In this document: positions 1-12,400 of the stretch, in pieces | Layout of the letters: each line of letters begins with the position of its first letter | Position numbering within the stretch: position 1 is the stretch's first letter | Assembly: GCF_029931775.1 (NCBI RefSeq) | Contig: NC_079324.1 | Location: 56,944,402-57,008,401 of the forward strand | Reading direction: 5' to 3' | From: Euleptes europaea | Taxonomy: Eukaryota; Chordata; Lepidosauria; Squamata; Sphaerodactylidae | Length of the DNA stretch: 64,000 bases | Translations under genes and position numbers: made by a program | Notes under the pieces: generated by a model | What the model was told of the DNA's origin: nothing | Seen by the model: only the letters and a program-made list of their open reading frames with translations | Databases searched by the model: none

Positions 1-207
1 CTCTCCCTTCCTCCCTCAGTCTGAAAGCTTAGCATTGTGTCTGCAGCAAAGTTATGAATGCAAATCAAGATGCCCATTTTAACTAGAGACCGAAACCAGG
101 GTTTGAAGTGGGTTTACAAATCCAAAAGTTTCTTCTCTTTCAGGTGCCAGCCAAGGTTTGCACACACACACACACAGTTTGCTAGAATGGCTGGTATCGC
201 TACTTAC

Positions 208-462
208 CTACAGCAGCTGCAAAATACTGTTCAACCTCCTTAGGTGTCAGCACTCTTTCCCATATGATAAATTCATCAAAAACCCCGTTAGCATAACGCC
301 CAGTCTGGTCACCCTCTGATCCCGTCAACATATTTGAATTCGAGTCCGCATAGCTGTAGGAAACTTTCCCGTTAGGATCAGCGGTGTGCAAGGTTCCATT
401 GACGTACACTTTTAAACCATCCTGAGATTTCCAGGTGAAGAGGACATGAGTCCAGTAGGGAT
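208..462 (-). CDS. ADGRD1: ADGRD1 coding exon 6 (end of pentraxin/LamG-like domain)
   Basis: Acceptor TTCTTTTCAG and donor GTAAGT bound 255 nt. Reads [50 protein letters not shown] and ends YFAAAVG. It is strongly conserved with human, including the NGT sequon and the DEFIIWER block. The gene continues beyond the left edge. Confidence 0.97.
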
Positions 463-3400
463 CTGAAAAGAACAGCGAGGCAGTGGAGATCTTAAGATTC
501 CATAAATTCACTGACACAGATCTCCATTTCAGAAGTAATTATATATCCGGGGAGGAGGGAGAGCCATATTTTACTACGTCCTTTAAAGCAGGGTTGCCAC
601 CATCTGGGGCCTGGGGGTCTCCTAGGGTTGCCAGGATCCTCTTTGCCACCGGCAGGAGGCAGAGCCTGAGGAGGGTGGGGTTTGGGAAGGGGAGGGACTT
701 CAATGCCATAGAATCCAATTGCCAAAGTGGCCATTTTCTCCAGGGGAACTGATCTGCATCGGCTGGAGATAAATTGTAATAGCAAGAGATCTCCAGCCAC
801 CACCTGGAGGTTGGCGACCCCAGAATCTCCTGGAATTACGACTGCTCTCCAGACTTGAGAGATCCGTTCCCCTGGAGAAAATGGCAGCTTTGGAGGGTGG
901 ACTCTATGGCATTATACCCCACTGAGGTCCCTCCCCAACCCACACCCTCCTCAAGCTCCACCCCCAAATCTCCAGGAATTTGCCAACCCAAAGTTGGCAA
1001 CCCTACCTTTAAGCACTTAGTATTTAAAAAATGGATTTAATATATGTTAAGTGTCAACTAAGGTCCAGTAAAATGAAGTAAGAGAAGCCTTAGATTGTAG
1101 AATAAGATATACCAGGGCATGCTGTTTTTTAACTTTCCACATATAAAAACCTCCTTGCAAGCACAAAACAACAACAGAAACCAGCACTTCAGGTTGGGAA
1201 CAATCTAGTCCAGCCCAGTCCCTGTTGCACTAAATTTCTTCTTCTAGGGTTGCTTATATAGAGGGACATTCATGAATGGGATCTTCCATCTGCAATGGAT
1301 AGGATACAGTCACCATGCAGCCTAAAAGAAGTGTTTAGTTTCAAACAAGCAAGATGCCAGAGCTGATCTTGTTTTCAAACATCACCTTCTGTACTTCCTT
1401 CTGTTCCTTTATGGGTGAGGGTGGATATACTGAGTGCTGAGGGAAATTCACTCTCTGCATCTACTAAGGCATCTATTTCCTCCCTCCACCGTTTGAGGCT
1501 TAAGTCAGGGCACTGTAAACAGATGCTGCAGCTGACTCTGGAGAAGCCTCTTAAAACCTCAGGGGAGGGTGGGGCAGGAGAAGGGAGGGCACAGCCAGGG
1601 GGGGGCCCATATTCCCTTCACTCACCACGGGCCCGCCCCGAAGAGAGGGCATTGGGGGAGCCCACTCCCAAAAAATCCTTTATTAGGCCAGCCTAGGGAA
1701 TACGGTTGCCAAATCCCTCTTCGCCACCAGCGGGAGGTTTTTGGGGCAGAGCCTAAGGAGGGCAGGCTTTGGGGAAGGGAGGGACTTCGATGCCATGGAG
1801 TCCAATTGCCAAAGCGGCCGTTTTCTCCAAGTGAACTGATCTCTATCGGCTGGAGATCAGTTGTAATAGCAGGAGATCTCCAGCTAGTACCTGGAGGTTG
1901 GCAACCCTACCAGGGAAGGCCAAAGAGGAAGGGGCAGACAAACCCCAAGAATCCACAGGAGAGAGGGGGATAGGGTTGCCAGCTTCGGGTTGGGAAATAC
2001 CTGGAGATTTGGGGGTGGAGCCTGAGAAGGGTGGGATTTGTAGAGGGGGGGCTTCAATGCCATAGATTCCAATTGCCAAAGCAGCCATTTTCTTCAGGGG
2101 AACTGATCTCTGTCGCCTGGAGATCAGTTGTAATAGTGGGAGAACTCCAATCACCACCTGGAGGTTGGCAACCCTAGAAATGAGCTCCCCTGAAATCAGT
2201 CAGGCTGACTTCTGAGAGAATGTGGTTCAAATCAAGCTGCAACAGCATCTACATCTCGTTGAAATACAAGAGAAGCAAAAATGAACAGGGGCCCTGTCCA
2301 ATTGCCAAAGCAGCCGTTTTCTCCAGGGGAACTGATTTTTATTGCCTGGAGATCAGTTGTAACAGCAGGAGATCTCCAGCCACCACCTGGAGGTTGGCCA
2401 CCCAAGAGGGGGAAGGGATCAGGGGGAAAGAAACTCCCCCTCCTTGCCCTATTCTGAAGATCTTCCTGGGGCGGGACCTATAAAAGAGAACACTGGACCG
2501 TTTTACCTATAATCCTGGACTCCATCCCAGCTCCAGTGGAATCTGACATCCTGATTAGCCCTGACCCTCAGATGGGGTATGCATATTTAGTCAATCAATT
2601 GACTAAAACATGTACCATTGGTTAAGACTTCTTAATCAAACGACAGCCCTGTTTAATAAGAAATAAACTTCTTGCATCCATCATTTCAGCTTTTCCCCAA
2701 GAAACCAGCCGTTCTGAAAACCCAAAATTTACCTGATGGGATGAAACTTGCCTCCCACTTCCACGAATGCTGGTGGTTGTACAGTTCCACGAATCCTTTG
2801 CCTTCACTGAAGGAGATCTTGAACCCACTGGAAAGTACCTGATCGCCATATGCTGGGGGAGCATTGGCTTGCTGAGCCTTTGTCTTCCAGAAAAAAGAAA
2901 ACGTTACACCTAACAGAGGCAAGGGAGAGAGACAGACGTGGCATTTAAACACTTCGTACATTTACCGATATATCCAATTACTGCAGGCATGTGCATGAGA
3001 CTCTCTTCCACTTATTTATTGTACTTGATTTCTTGTCCAAAGCACCTTACAATAGCATACTTTTTATTATAAACTATTAAAAGAAATTGTTGTTGCTGTT
3101 GTTGTTGTTATTATTATTATTAGTAGTAGTAGTAGTAGAAGAAGAAGAAGAAGAAGAGTTGGTTTTTATATGCTGACTTTCTCGACGACTTAAGGAAGAA
3201 TCAAACCAGCTTCCAATCACCTGCCCTTCCCCTCCCCACAACAGACACCCTGTGAGGTAGGTGAGGCTGAGAGGACAGGATGGACAGCTAAAAGATTAAT
3301 ATCTATCATTAAGCACTGCAAAGACAATCATGGAATAATGCAAAATAATTCAAATATCTTGAACATAAGAGCAAAAATGTAACACACGGAAGCTAAAGCC

Positions 3401-6400
3401 ATTCTAAACTGTTGTACGGTTTACTGAATTGCTTATTGTTTCTATTGGTTTTAATTTTTTATTATATTGGTTGATTTTTGTGATTTTTTTTACTATTGTT
3501 GTTGTTACTATTATTGTGGGGTTTTTTAGTACATTTTATCCCATACTTTCCCCATGGAGCTTGGACCAGTTCACATGATTCTCCCATCTTCCATTTTCTT
3601 CTCACAACGCTGAGAGGTAGATTAGGCTGAGCGACTAATCCACTAGTGAGATTTATGGCTGAGTGAAGATTTGTACGTGAGTCACCCCAACCTAATCTAA
3701 CACTCTAACCATTACACCACAGTCCTCTGACTGAGGCAACAGTACCCCATCCATCCTAAGAGGGAGCACATGGGAAAGAATCCGACAGCTCAGCTCATCC
3801 CCTGTACCGGAGTAAGACTTTCCGTACATGAACACATGAAGCTGCCTTAAACTGAATCAGACCCTGGGTCCATCAAAGTCAGTATTGTCTGCTCAGACCA
3901 GCAGCAGCTCTCCAGGGTCTTTCACATCACCTGCTTTCCTACTCTCTTTTACTGGAAATGCCGGGGATTGAACCTGGGACCTTCTGCATGCCAAGCAGAG
4001 GCTCCACCACTGAGCCACAGCTCCTATCCTTGCTTGCCTAAGTTGATTTGGGAAGCAGTGTTGTTGAGAGAGGGATAGATGCGATTTACAGAAATAAAAC
4101 CAGCCTGATTCGTTTATAGAGTGCTTGATTCTATGTCCCCCGTGAACATCTTGAAAATAAATTTTGTATAACGAAAGTCTTACCCTGCGCAGAGGATCAA
4201 ATTAGCTGAGCATTGGAGTTCTCTTCTCCAGGACTCCCCTAGAGGATGGGTGGGAAATAGGATTGCCAAATGTGGCTTGGGAAAATTCCCTGGCCTTTTA
4301 GGGGTGGAGCCTGGGGATGGTGGCGTTTGCGGAGGGATGGGACCTCAGCGGGGTATAATGCCAGGGGGAAATGCCACCCTCCATAGCAGCCATTTCCTCC
4401 AGGGGAACTGATCTCTGTAGTCTAGGTATCAGTTGTAATTCCAGGAGATGTCAAGCCGCCAACTGGAGATTGACAACCCCTGTGGGGAGCCTTGGCCGCC
4501 AGTCAACACAATGACATGCATCCGTTGACTGATCTTTCCTTTTATTTGTTCTGCAGCAAACCTTTCTGCCAAAGTTGGAAATTGTGGTTTTCCCAGCATT
4601 GTTTGCCATTATTTTAGGCCTGATGAGCTCTGTGTTATAGTTGGGGGGGGGAGGTTGTTGCACTTGGAAACAAGAGCCGTCAAGCCTAACTATGGCTGTA
4701 GCGCTTTAAATCCTCTGGCCTCTGTCCGATCACAGGCCTGGATTACTAAATTCTATCCTTGATTGTTTCCCCCTTGCTTACATACTACACAGATGAGCAA
4801 ACCTTTGAAGAGCTGAAGCTTTGCATGAATGAGCCTTTTTTTGGATCAAAGCCATTCTCAATTTACATCAGTGGCTTTCCATGCTTTCGGACTGCCCCTA
4901 TTTATCAGGGACAGTCCATGTTCTCTGGTTATCACTATCTCTCGGGAGATTACTTTTCCAGCTTTTGTGCGTGAGCCAGAAAATGCATGTGCATGAATAC
5001 AGCATTCGAATTAATTAATTCCATTCTACTCTAAACACACACGCATTTCCCTGTAAGAATGCAAAAAACAGTTCTACTGGATCAGACCAATGGTCCTTCT
5101 TCTAATCAAAAATCCTGTATTACTTAGTGTACAATCAGATTTATTTATGTGTTTGTTAAAATGTTTCTGCCTCACCCCATAGGGAACTAAGAAGCTCAAA
5201 GATATCCCCAGGCTTGTAGGGTTGCCAGCCTAGTCAGTCCCTTTGCATAGTACAGTAGCTACTTAGTTGAATTCTGAATAGAGCTCCCAACTCTGGTTTG
5301 GGGGGGAAATTGGAGATTTGGGGGGTGGAGCCTTTAGAGGGAGGGGCGTGGGGAGGGGTGGGATCTCAGTGAAGTGTAATGCCATACAAGTCTACCCTCT
5401 AAAGCAGCCATTTTCTCCAGGGGAACTGATCTCTGTCACTTGGAGATCAGCTCTAATTCTGGGAGATCTCCAGACCCTCAGTGACCTTAATGTTGACCCG
5501 TTGAAACCTGGGTGTTAATCCTTGCTCTGCTGTCGGTCGTGGAAAATGCCATAAGTCACAGCTGACTTACGGAGACCCCATAGGGTTTTCAAGGGAGGAG
5601 ATGACCAGATGTGGTTTGCCATTGCCCACCTCTGCATGGCAACCCTGGACTTCCTTGGTGGTCCCCCATCCAAGTACTAACCAGTAGGGCTGTCAAAAAA
5701 AAAATTCGGTACAGTTCGGATTCGGCCGAATTTGACCCTTGTGGGTTCGGTACGTGCCGAAGTCCGAACTCCCCCGCTTCGGATCCCCGGTAATTCGGGG
5801 GGATCCGGAGTTCGGGGGAAAATTCGGCCGAAGCGCGCCTTCAGGGATTCCCTGAAGGCGCGCGGAGGCCCTTTAAACTGATCTGTTTAATGTTTAAACT
5901 GATCTGTTTAAACTCAGATGAGTTTAAAGGGCAGCCCGCCCCCCTTCAGCGGAGCCCGCTGGAGAGGCGCGGCTGCCCTTTAAACTCATCTGCGCCTCCC
6001 AGCCGGGAGGCGCAGATGAGTTTAAATGACAGCCGCCCCCCTTCAGCGGAGCCCGCTGGAGAGGCGCAGCTGCCCTTTAAACTCATCTGCGCCTCCCGGC
6101 CGGGAGGCACAGATGAGTTTGAATGACAGCCGCCCCCCTTCAGCGGAGCCCGCTGGAGAGGCGCGGCTGCCCTTTAAACTCATCTGCGCTTCCCAGCTGG
6201 GAGGCTCAGATCAGTTTAAAGGGCAGCCCGCGCCTTTCAGCGGGCTCCCCTGAAGGGGGGCCGAATTGGCCGAATTTATTCGTGAACTCCCGAACTCGCT
6301 GAATTTGGCCCCCCCGGTTGCCCGCCAGTTTTGTGTTCGGATCCGTCCGAACAGAAAATCACCGAATCAGGGGAAATTCGGTTGATTTTCAGTTCGGACC

Positions 6401-9400
6401 GAACCGAATTGACAGCCCTACTAACCAGGACCAACCCTGCTTAGCTTCTGAGATCTGATGAGACGGGGCTAGCCTGGGCCATGTAGGTTCTGTTGTCACA
6501 AGAACAATACAAAATAAAATGAAGATAAGGGAGCCTTATGTTGCTGCCCTCAGCTCCTGGGAGGGGGGTGCATTTTCACAAGACACAATCACCCATTGGC
6601 CTCATGACATAAGAACATAAGAAAGGCCCTGCTGGATCAGACCAAGGCCCATCAAGTCCAGCAGTCTGTTCACACAGTGGCCAACCAGGTGCCTCTAGGA
6701 AGCCCACAAACAAGACAACTGCCGCAGTACCATCCTGCCTGTGTTCCACCGCACCCAAAATAATAGGCATGCTCCTCTGATACTAGAGAGAATAAGTATT
6801 CAGCATGACTAGTATCCATTTTAACTAATAGCCATGAATACCCCTTTCCTCCATGAATATGTCTACTCCCCTCTTAAAGCCCTCCAAGCTGGCAGCCATC
6901 ACCACATCCTGGGGCAGGGAGTTCCACAATTTAACTATGCGTTGTGTGAAAAAAATACTTCCTTTTATCTGTTTTGAATCTGTCACCCTCCAGCTTCAAC
7001 AGATGACCCCGCGTTCTAGTATTATGGGAGAGGGAGAAAAACTTCTCCCTGTCCACTCTCTCCAAACCATGCATGATTTTATAGACCTCTATCATGTCTC
7101 CCCTTAGCCGCCTTCTTTCCAAGCTAAACAGCCCTAAGCGTCTTAACCACTCCCTGTAGGACAATTGCTCTAGTCCCCTAATCATTTTGGTTGCTCTTTT
7201 CTGCACCTTCTCAAGCTCTGTAATATCCTTTTTTAGGTGCGGTGACCAGTACTGTCCACAGTATTCCAAGTGTGGTCTCACCATAGATTTGTACAAGGGC
7301 AGTATGATATCAGCAGTTTTATTCTCTATTCCTCATCTAATTATGGCCAGCACGGAATTTGCCTTTTTTACAGCAGCCACACACTGAGTTGGCATCTTCA
7401 TTGAGCTATCCACTACCACCCCAAGATCCCTTTCTTGATCTGTCGCTGCCAGCACAGATCCCATCAGTGTATATGTGAAGTTGGGATTTTTTGCCCCAAA
7501 ATGCATCACTTTACACTTACTCACATTGAATCTCATTTGCCATTTTAATGCCCATTCTTCCAGTATGTAGAGATCCTTCTGGAGCTCTTCACAGTCCGAT
7601 TATGTTTTAACCACCCTAAATAATTTGGTGTCATCTGCAAACTTGGCTACTTTACTGTTTAGCCCCAACTCCAGGTCATTGATGAACAAGTTGAAAAGCA
7701 CCGGTCCCAACTCAGATCCCTGAGGGACCCCACTGCTCACATCCCTCCATTGTGAGAACTGACCATTTATTCCTACTCTCTGCTTCCTATTTTTCAGCCA
7801 GCTCTCAATCCGTAAGAGGACTTTTCTTCTTATCCCATGACTATGAAGTCTGCTTAGCAGTCTTTGGTGGGAGACTTGAACCCAGGTCTCACTGGCCCTA
7901 GCATTTAGCTAGTGCAGCACTCTGGCTCTGCCATTCAAGGTGATGCTAATTGCAAAGAGGTATGGCCAGACCAGTGACTCATGCATAGATACGGCATGGT
8001 GCTCCTTCTCTATGGGAGGCTATTGTGGGTTCAAAGAAATATTTAATGACCTCTTTATTATGACACAATGAGATGCCCTAATAAAACTTTTTAAGGCTTA
8101 CAAGCCTGGTCCACTGAACAATGTTCCTTTCCCCCCCACCCCCTTTTCTTAACCATTTTTATCCACCACACCATTCAGTGTTTTTATCAATCTTAATGCT
8201 TTCGTTTGTAAGCCCAGGGAAAGCTGATAGTAAAAAAAATTATTTCCAGCCTTATATTATCATTGCCATTGTAGAACTAACGTTGCAAACGGGGGAGTTT
8301 TATATCTCTGATGGTGTGGGGAAGAAGCAAAATGTATACATAAGAAATGGTGCACAACAAAATGTTCTTGTGGCAGGGAATGAAGAATCTCCCAAGGTAT
8401 GCCCAAATCAAGATACAGGGTACCATTTTAGGAAGACGGGGAAGGGAGGGACAACTTCCTAAGTACCAGCTCACTGGCTGTATTCAGTAAAATAATTACA
8501 GTTTAAAAATGTGACGCTGGGGATCCCTGGTCAGGCCACCTAGGATTGCCAGCTCCTGGTTGGGAAATACTGGAGATTTTTTTAAGAAGAAGAGTTGGTT
8601 TTTACATGGCCACTTTCTCCACCATTTAAGGAAGAATCACTGGCTTACAATCACCTTCCATTCCCCTCCCCACAACAGACACCCAGTGAGGTAGGTGGGG
8701 GTGAGAGGGCTCTAAGAGCTGTGACTAGTCCAAGGTCCCCCAGCTGGCTTCGTGTGGAGGAATGGGGAAACCAACCCGGTTCGCCAGATTAGCCTCCCCC
8801 GCTCATGTGGAGGAGTAGGGAATCAAACCCGGTTCTCCAGGTCAGAGTCCACCACTCCAAATCACTGCTCTTAACCACTACACCATCCTGGCTCACCATG
8901 CTGGTTTTGGGGCGGAGCCTGAGGAAAGAAGGGTTTGGAGAGGGGAGGGACTTCAATGCCATAGAGTCCAATTGCCAAAGCGGCCATTTTCTCCAGGGGA
9001 ACGGATCTCTATCGGCTGGAGATCAGTTGTAATAGCAGGAGATCTCCAGCTTGTACCTGGAGGTTGTCAACCCTATGCCACGTAGTCCGCCCTTCAAAGT
9101 TGCCATTTCCTCCAGGTGAAACAATCTCTGCAGTCTGGAGATCGGTTGTAATTCTGGGAACTCCAGGCCCCATCTGGAGGTTGGTAGGCAAATCCCAAGC
9201 CTGTGGTACCTCTTCCCTCTGCAAATAACAGGTTGTTCTTCTTTGCTTACATTCCAAAGGCTTCTAAAACTATCCTCTCTTCTTCTTCTTCTTCTTCTTC
9301 TTCTTCTTCTTCTTCTTTGCCCAGTCTGGGTAATTTTCACCCTAGAATGACTGTTCTGACAAGTCCATAACATTTTCTAGTTACTTTATTTTGTTTTTTA

Positions 9401-12400
9401 TTGACTGTACATTATTGCACAGTTTCTTTTTTCCCCTCTGTTTTTGCAAGCTGCATGCCAGAAAAGTGGGATGTTAACATAAGCAAATACTCCAGGACAG
9501 AAACATATTTTTACACATAAACCAGTCTCCTCAAGGATGCTTGCGACTGAATGAAAATGGTGCCATCCAGCTCATTTACTCCGGCATAGCTGGAGCATCT
9601 TTAGAAGCTAAAGAGAGAGACTGCATTATAGCATAGCCTGTCTCTTTCTCCCTGTTAGACACATGAAAACATGTTTTTCTTCTCCCTTTGAGTGAAACTT
9701 TTCTCCACACTTTGGTTAAAACTGAATAGAGGCAGCAGCGGGCTTACAAAATTGCTTATAGCAGCTTAGAATACTTCTGAGTGCTTTACAAAGAGAAGAT
9801 GGATCTAATGTTATAATGGCTTCAACACAATGCAACAGGGAAAGGAAATGGGGAAGGAGGAATGGCTGCTTTGGGAGCTCCTTGGAGTAGAAAGGTGGCA
9901 TATAAAATCTAAACAAATACAAATAAACTTTGGTTCTTGTAGGTTATCCGGGCTGTGTGACCGTGGTCTTGGTATTTTCTTTCCTGACGTTTCGCCAGCA
10001 GCTGTGGCTGCTGACGAAACGTCAGGAAAGAAAATACCAAGACCACGGTCACCCAGCCCGGATAACCTACAAGAACCGATGAACTCGGACCGTGAAAGCC
10101 TTCGACAATACAAATAAGCTTATTTGTGTTCTTCTCATCTTTTGGAGCAATGGGTGGGGCAGGATGGAATGTGCCAAGTCTGGGTTGGGACATTCTTGGA
10201 GATTTGGGGGTGCAGTCTAGGGATGGCGGAGTAGGGTATAAATGACATTGACTCCACCCTCCAAAACTGCCATTTCCTCCAAGGGAACTGATCGCTATAG
10301 TCTGGAATCAGTTGTTATTCAAGGAGATCTTCAGGATCCATCTGGAGGTTGGTAACCCTATGCTTCACCCTTTCTCCATGGATTGTATTCCCGTCAAAAC
10401 TGTCTCCGTAGATGCTTCCCCACCTGCAAAGGAAAAGACACCAAGTGCATATCTCTTCGCTGGTAGGATGAAAGCCAGCTTGGGGAGGCCAATTTGTAGC
10501 AGGCAAAGCAACCCAAGGGGAAAGGATAAAGCACTCTCTTTCCTCCCACCATTCCTCCAATTAAATTTGGAGCCTCCTGGTGGTTGTATAAAAGTTTCCT
10601 CGAAAAAAATGTCAAGGGATCCTTCACCCTGTATTTGTCTGGCCTTCCACATGGACCAGATGACGTTTTCCAAGGATTCTTCAGGATAGTCTAAGCACAT
10701 ATTGTTCTCATCCAACTAACATCCAACTAACTTCATCCTAAGGGGGTGATGTTCAATGGTGATAGTCATGTGGAATGGATTTAAGAGGCAGCTATGTGCT
10801 GGAGAGCCAGCGTGGTATAGTGGTTAAGAGCAGTGAGTTTTTAAAAAATATTTTTATTAAGTTTTTAGAGGATACATAAAGGAAGAAAGGGAAAGGGATC
10901 AAATGCCCGTCTGCAGTGGTTTGGAGTGGTGGATTCTGATCTGGAGAACCGGATTTGATTCCCCACTCCTCCACATGAGCAGCGGATGCTAATCTGGTGA
11001 ACTGGATTTGTTTCCCCGCTCCTACACATGAAGCCAGTTGGGTGACCTTGGCCTAGTCACAGCTTTGCTAGAGCTCTCTCGGCCCCATCTACCTCACAGG
11101 GTGTCTGTTGTGGGGAGGGGAAGGGAAGGTGATTGTAAGCTGGTTTGATTCTTAAGTGATAGAGAAAGTCGGCATATAAAAACCAACTCTTCTTCTATTA
11201 AAATACATAACCAATACCCATAAACAAAGGAGAAAGAAAACCTTTTTGGAAATCATTTGGGACCCTTACTAGCTATTTTTAAAAAGGTATAGGTCCCCTG
11301 TGCAAGCACCGGGTCATTCCTGACCCATGGGGTGACGTCTCATCCGACGTTTCCAAGGCAGACTTTGTTTATGGGGTGGTTTGCCAGTGCCTTCCCCAGT
11401 CATCTTAACCTACAGTTAAATTATGCTAATATGCAAATATGCATAAATTCAGATAACAGGATTTGAAATTTCTAGGCACACTGTTAGTTTTTTTTGTTTT
11501 TTTTTTGTTTTTTTATTTTGTTAATGGTACAGGTTGCAATTTATATTGTGACATTTTCATATACAACCAACTTCCGTAAGAGAAGAGTTTGCTGATGCCT
11601 TAAGATTGCTGAGAGGAGTTGTACCGTATCTCCTCTCTCTCTCTTTTTTTTAAGTTATAAGTGCAGGCCAATAAAAAAACTGACAATCCAAGTACTGACA
11701 GTGGCTGCATAACTAACCTTCAGGTTCACAACGTTCTGGATTAATAATGCAAGAGTTTTGGTAGCTTCCGAAGAGGAAAAACATTACTCCTGTTGGATCT
11801 GGGATGCAAATTCCCTTGTTCACCATTCCTTCTACTATATCTGAGGAAAGGAAACGTTAAGAAAGAGGCAAGTTTTAAAAAAATATTTTCTTCACAGTCC
11901 ACACTGTCCTGAGGACATGCCTCAGGCATCCAGCTTATGTCTTTTCAGTCCCACCCCGCTTCCCTGCATCCCCATTTCCCTGAAACCAGTCAAACTAGGG
12001 CTGTCTCTATGCCATCCAAAAACTGGAAAAAGAAGGGGGAGATGGAACCATGCATATGTGTGTGTACGCACAGTCTTTATGCAGTGAAACGGGCAGAAAT
12101 TGCCACTGTGATCTCGTGTCTGACCCACCTCCCAAGAACAGTCATTCTATCTATTTAGGATAGACTCATAGAGTTGGAAGGGACCACCCAGGTCATCTAG
12201 TCCAACCCCCTGCACAATACAGGAAATTCACAGCTACCTCCCCCACACCCCGTGACCCCTACTCCATGCTCAGAAGATGGCCAAGTTGCCCCCACTCCTC
12301 TCATGATCTGCCTGCGGTCATAGAATCAGCATTGCTGACAGATGGCCATCTAGCCTCTGCTTAAAAACCTCCCAAGGAAGCCTGTTACTGAGGAACCACT

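Larger units (their letters stand above)
463..2732 (-). other. ADGRD1 intron 5 (between exons 5 and 6)
   Basis: About 2.3 kb, mostly hAT-type MITE copies (588-1005 with a second copy inside, 1701-1909, 1971-2176 and part at 2298-2405). The stretches 1006-1700 and 2406-2732 look like unique intronic DNA; I see no gene, RNA or recognisable repeat in them. Confidence 0.85.
2910..11717 (-). other. ADGRD1 intron 4 (between exons 4 and 5)
   Basis: About 8.8 kb, filled by a microsatellite, MIR-like and tRNA-Ala-like SINEs, a 736-bp hAT-like element inside a 5S-derived SINE, a 1.27-kb CR1 fragment and a 146-bp palindrome, all listed separately. I see nothing assignable at 4482-5216, 7878-8540, 9189-9931 (apart from a CTT repeat), 10361-10806 or 11404-11717; the last two include A/T-rich simple tracts. 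Confidence 0.8.

Noticed and set aside
5890-6253. Repetitive open frames with PSAEPAGEA-type repeats
   Set aside because: They translate the 97-bp tandem unit of the hAT-like element; frame is preserved only by chance in short stretches (97 is not a multiple of 3).
10365-10715. Overlapping open frames in several phases near 10.3-10.7 kb as a possible extra ADGRD1 exon
   Set aside because: No segment has paired splice sites in a fitting phase, and the ADGRD1 protein is already continuous without it.
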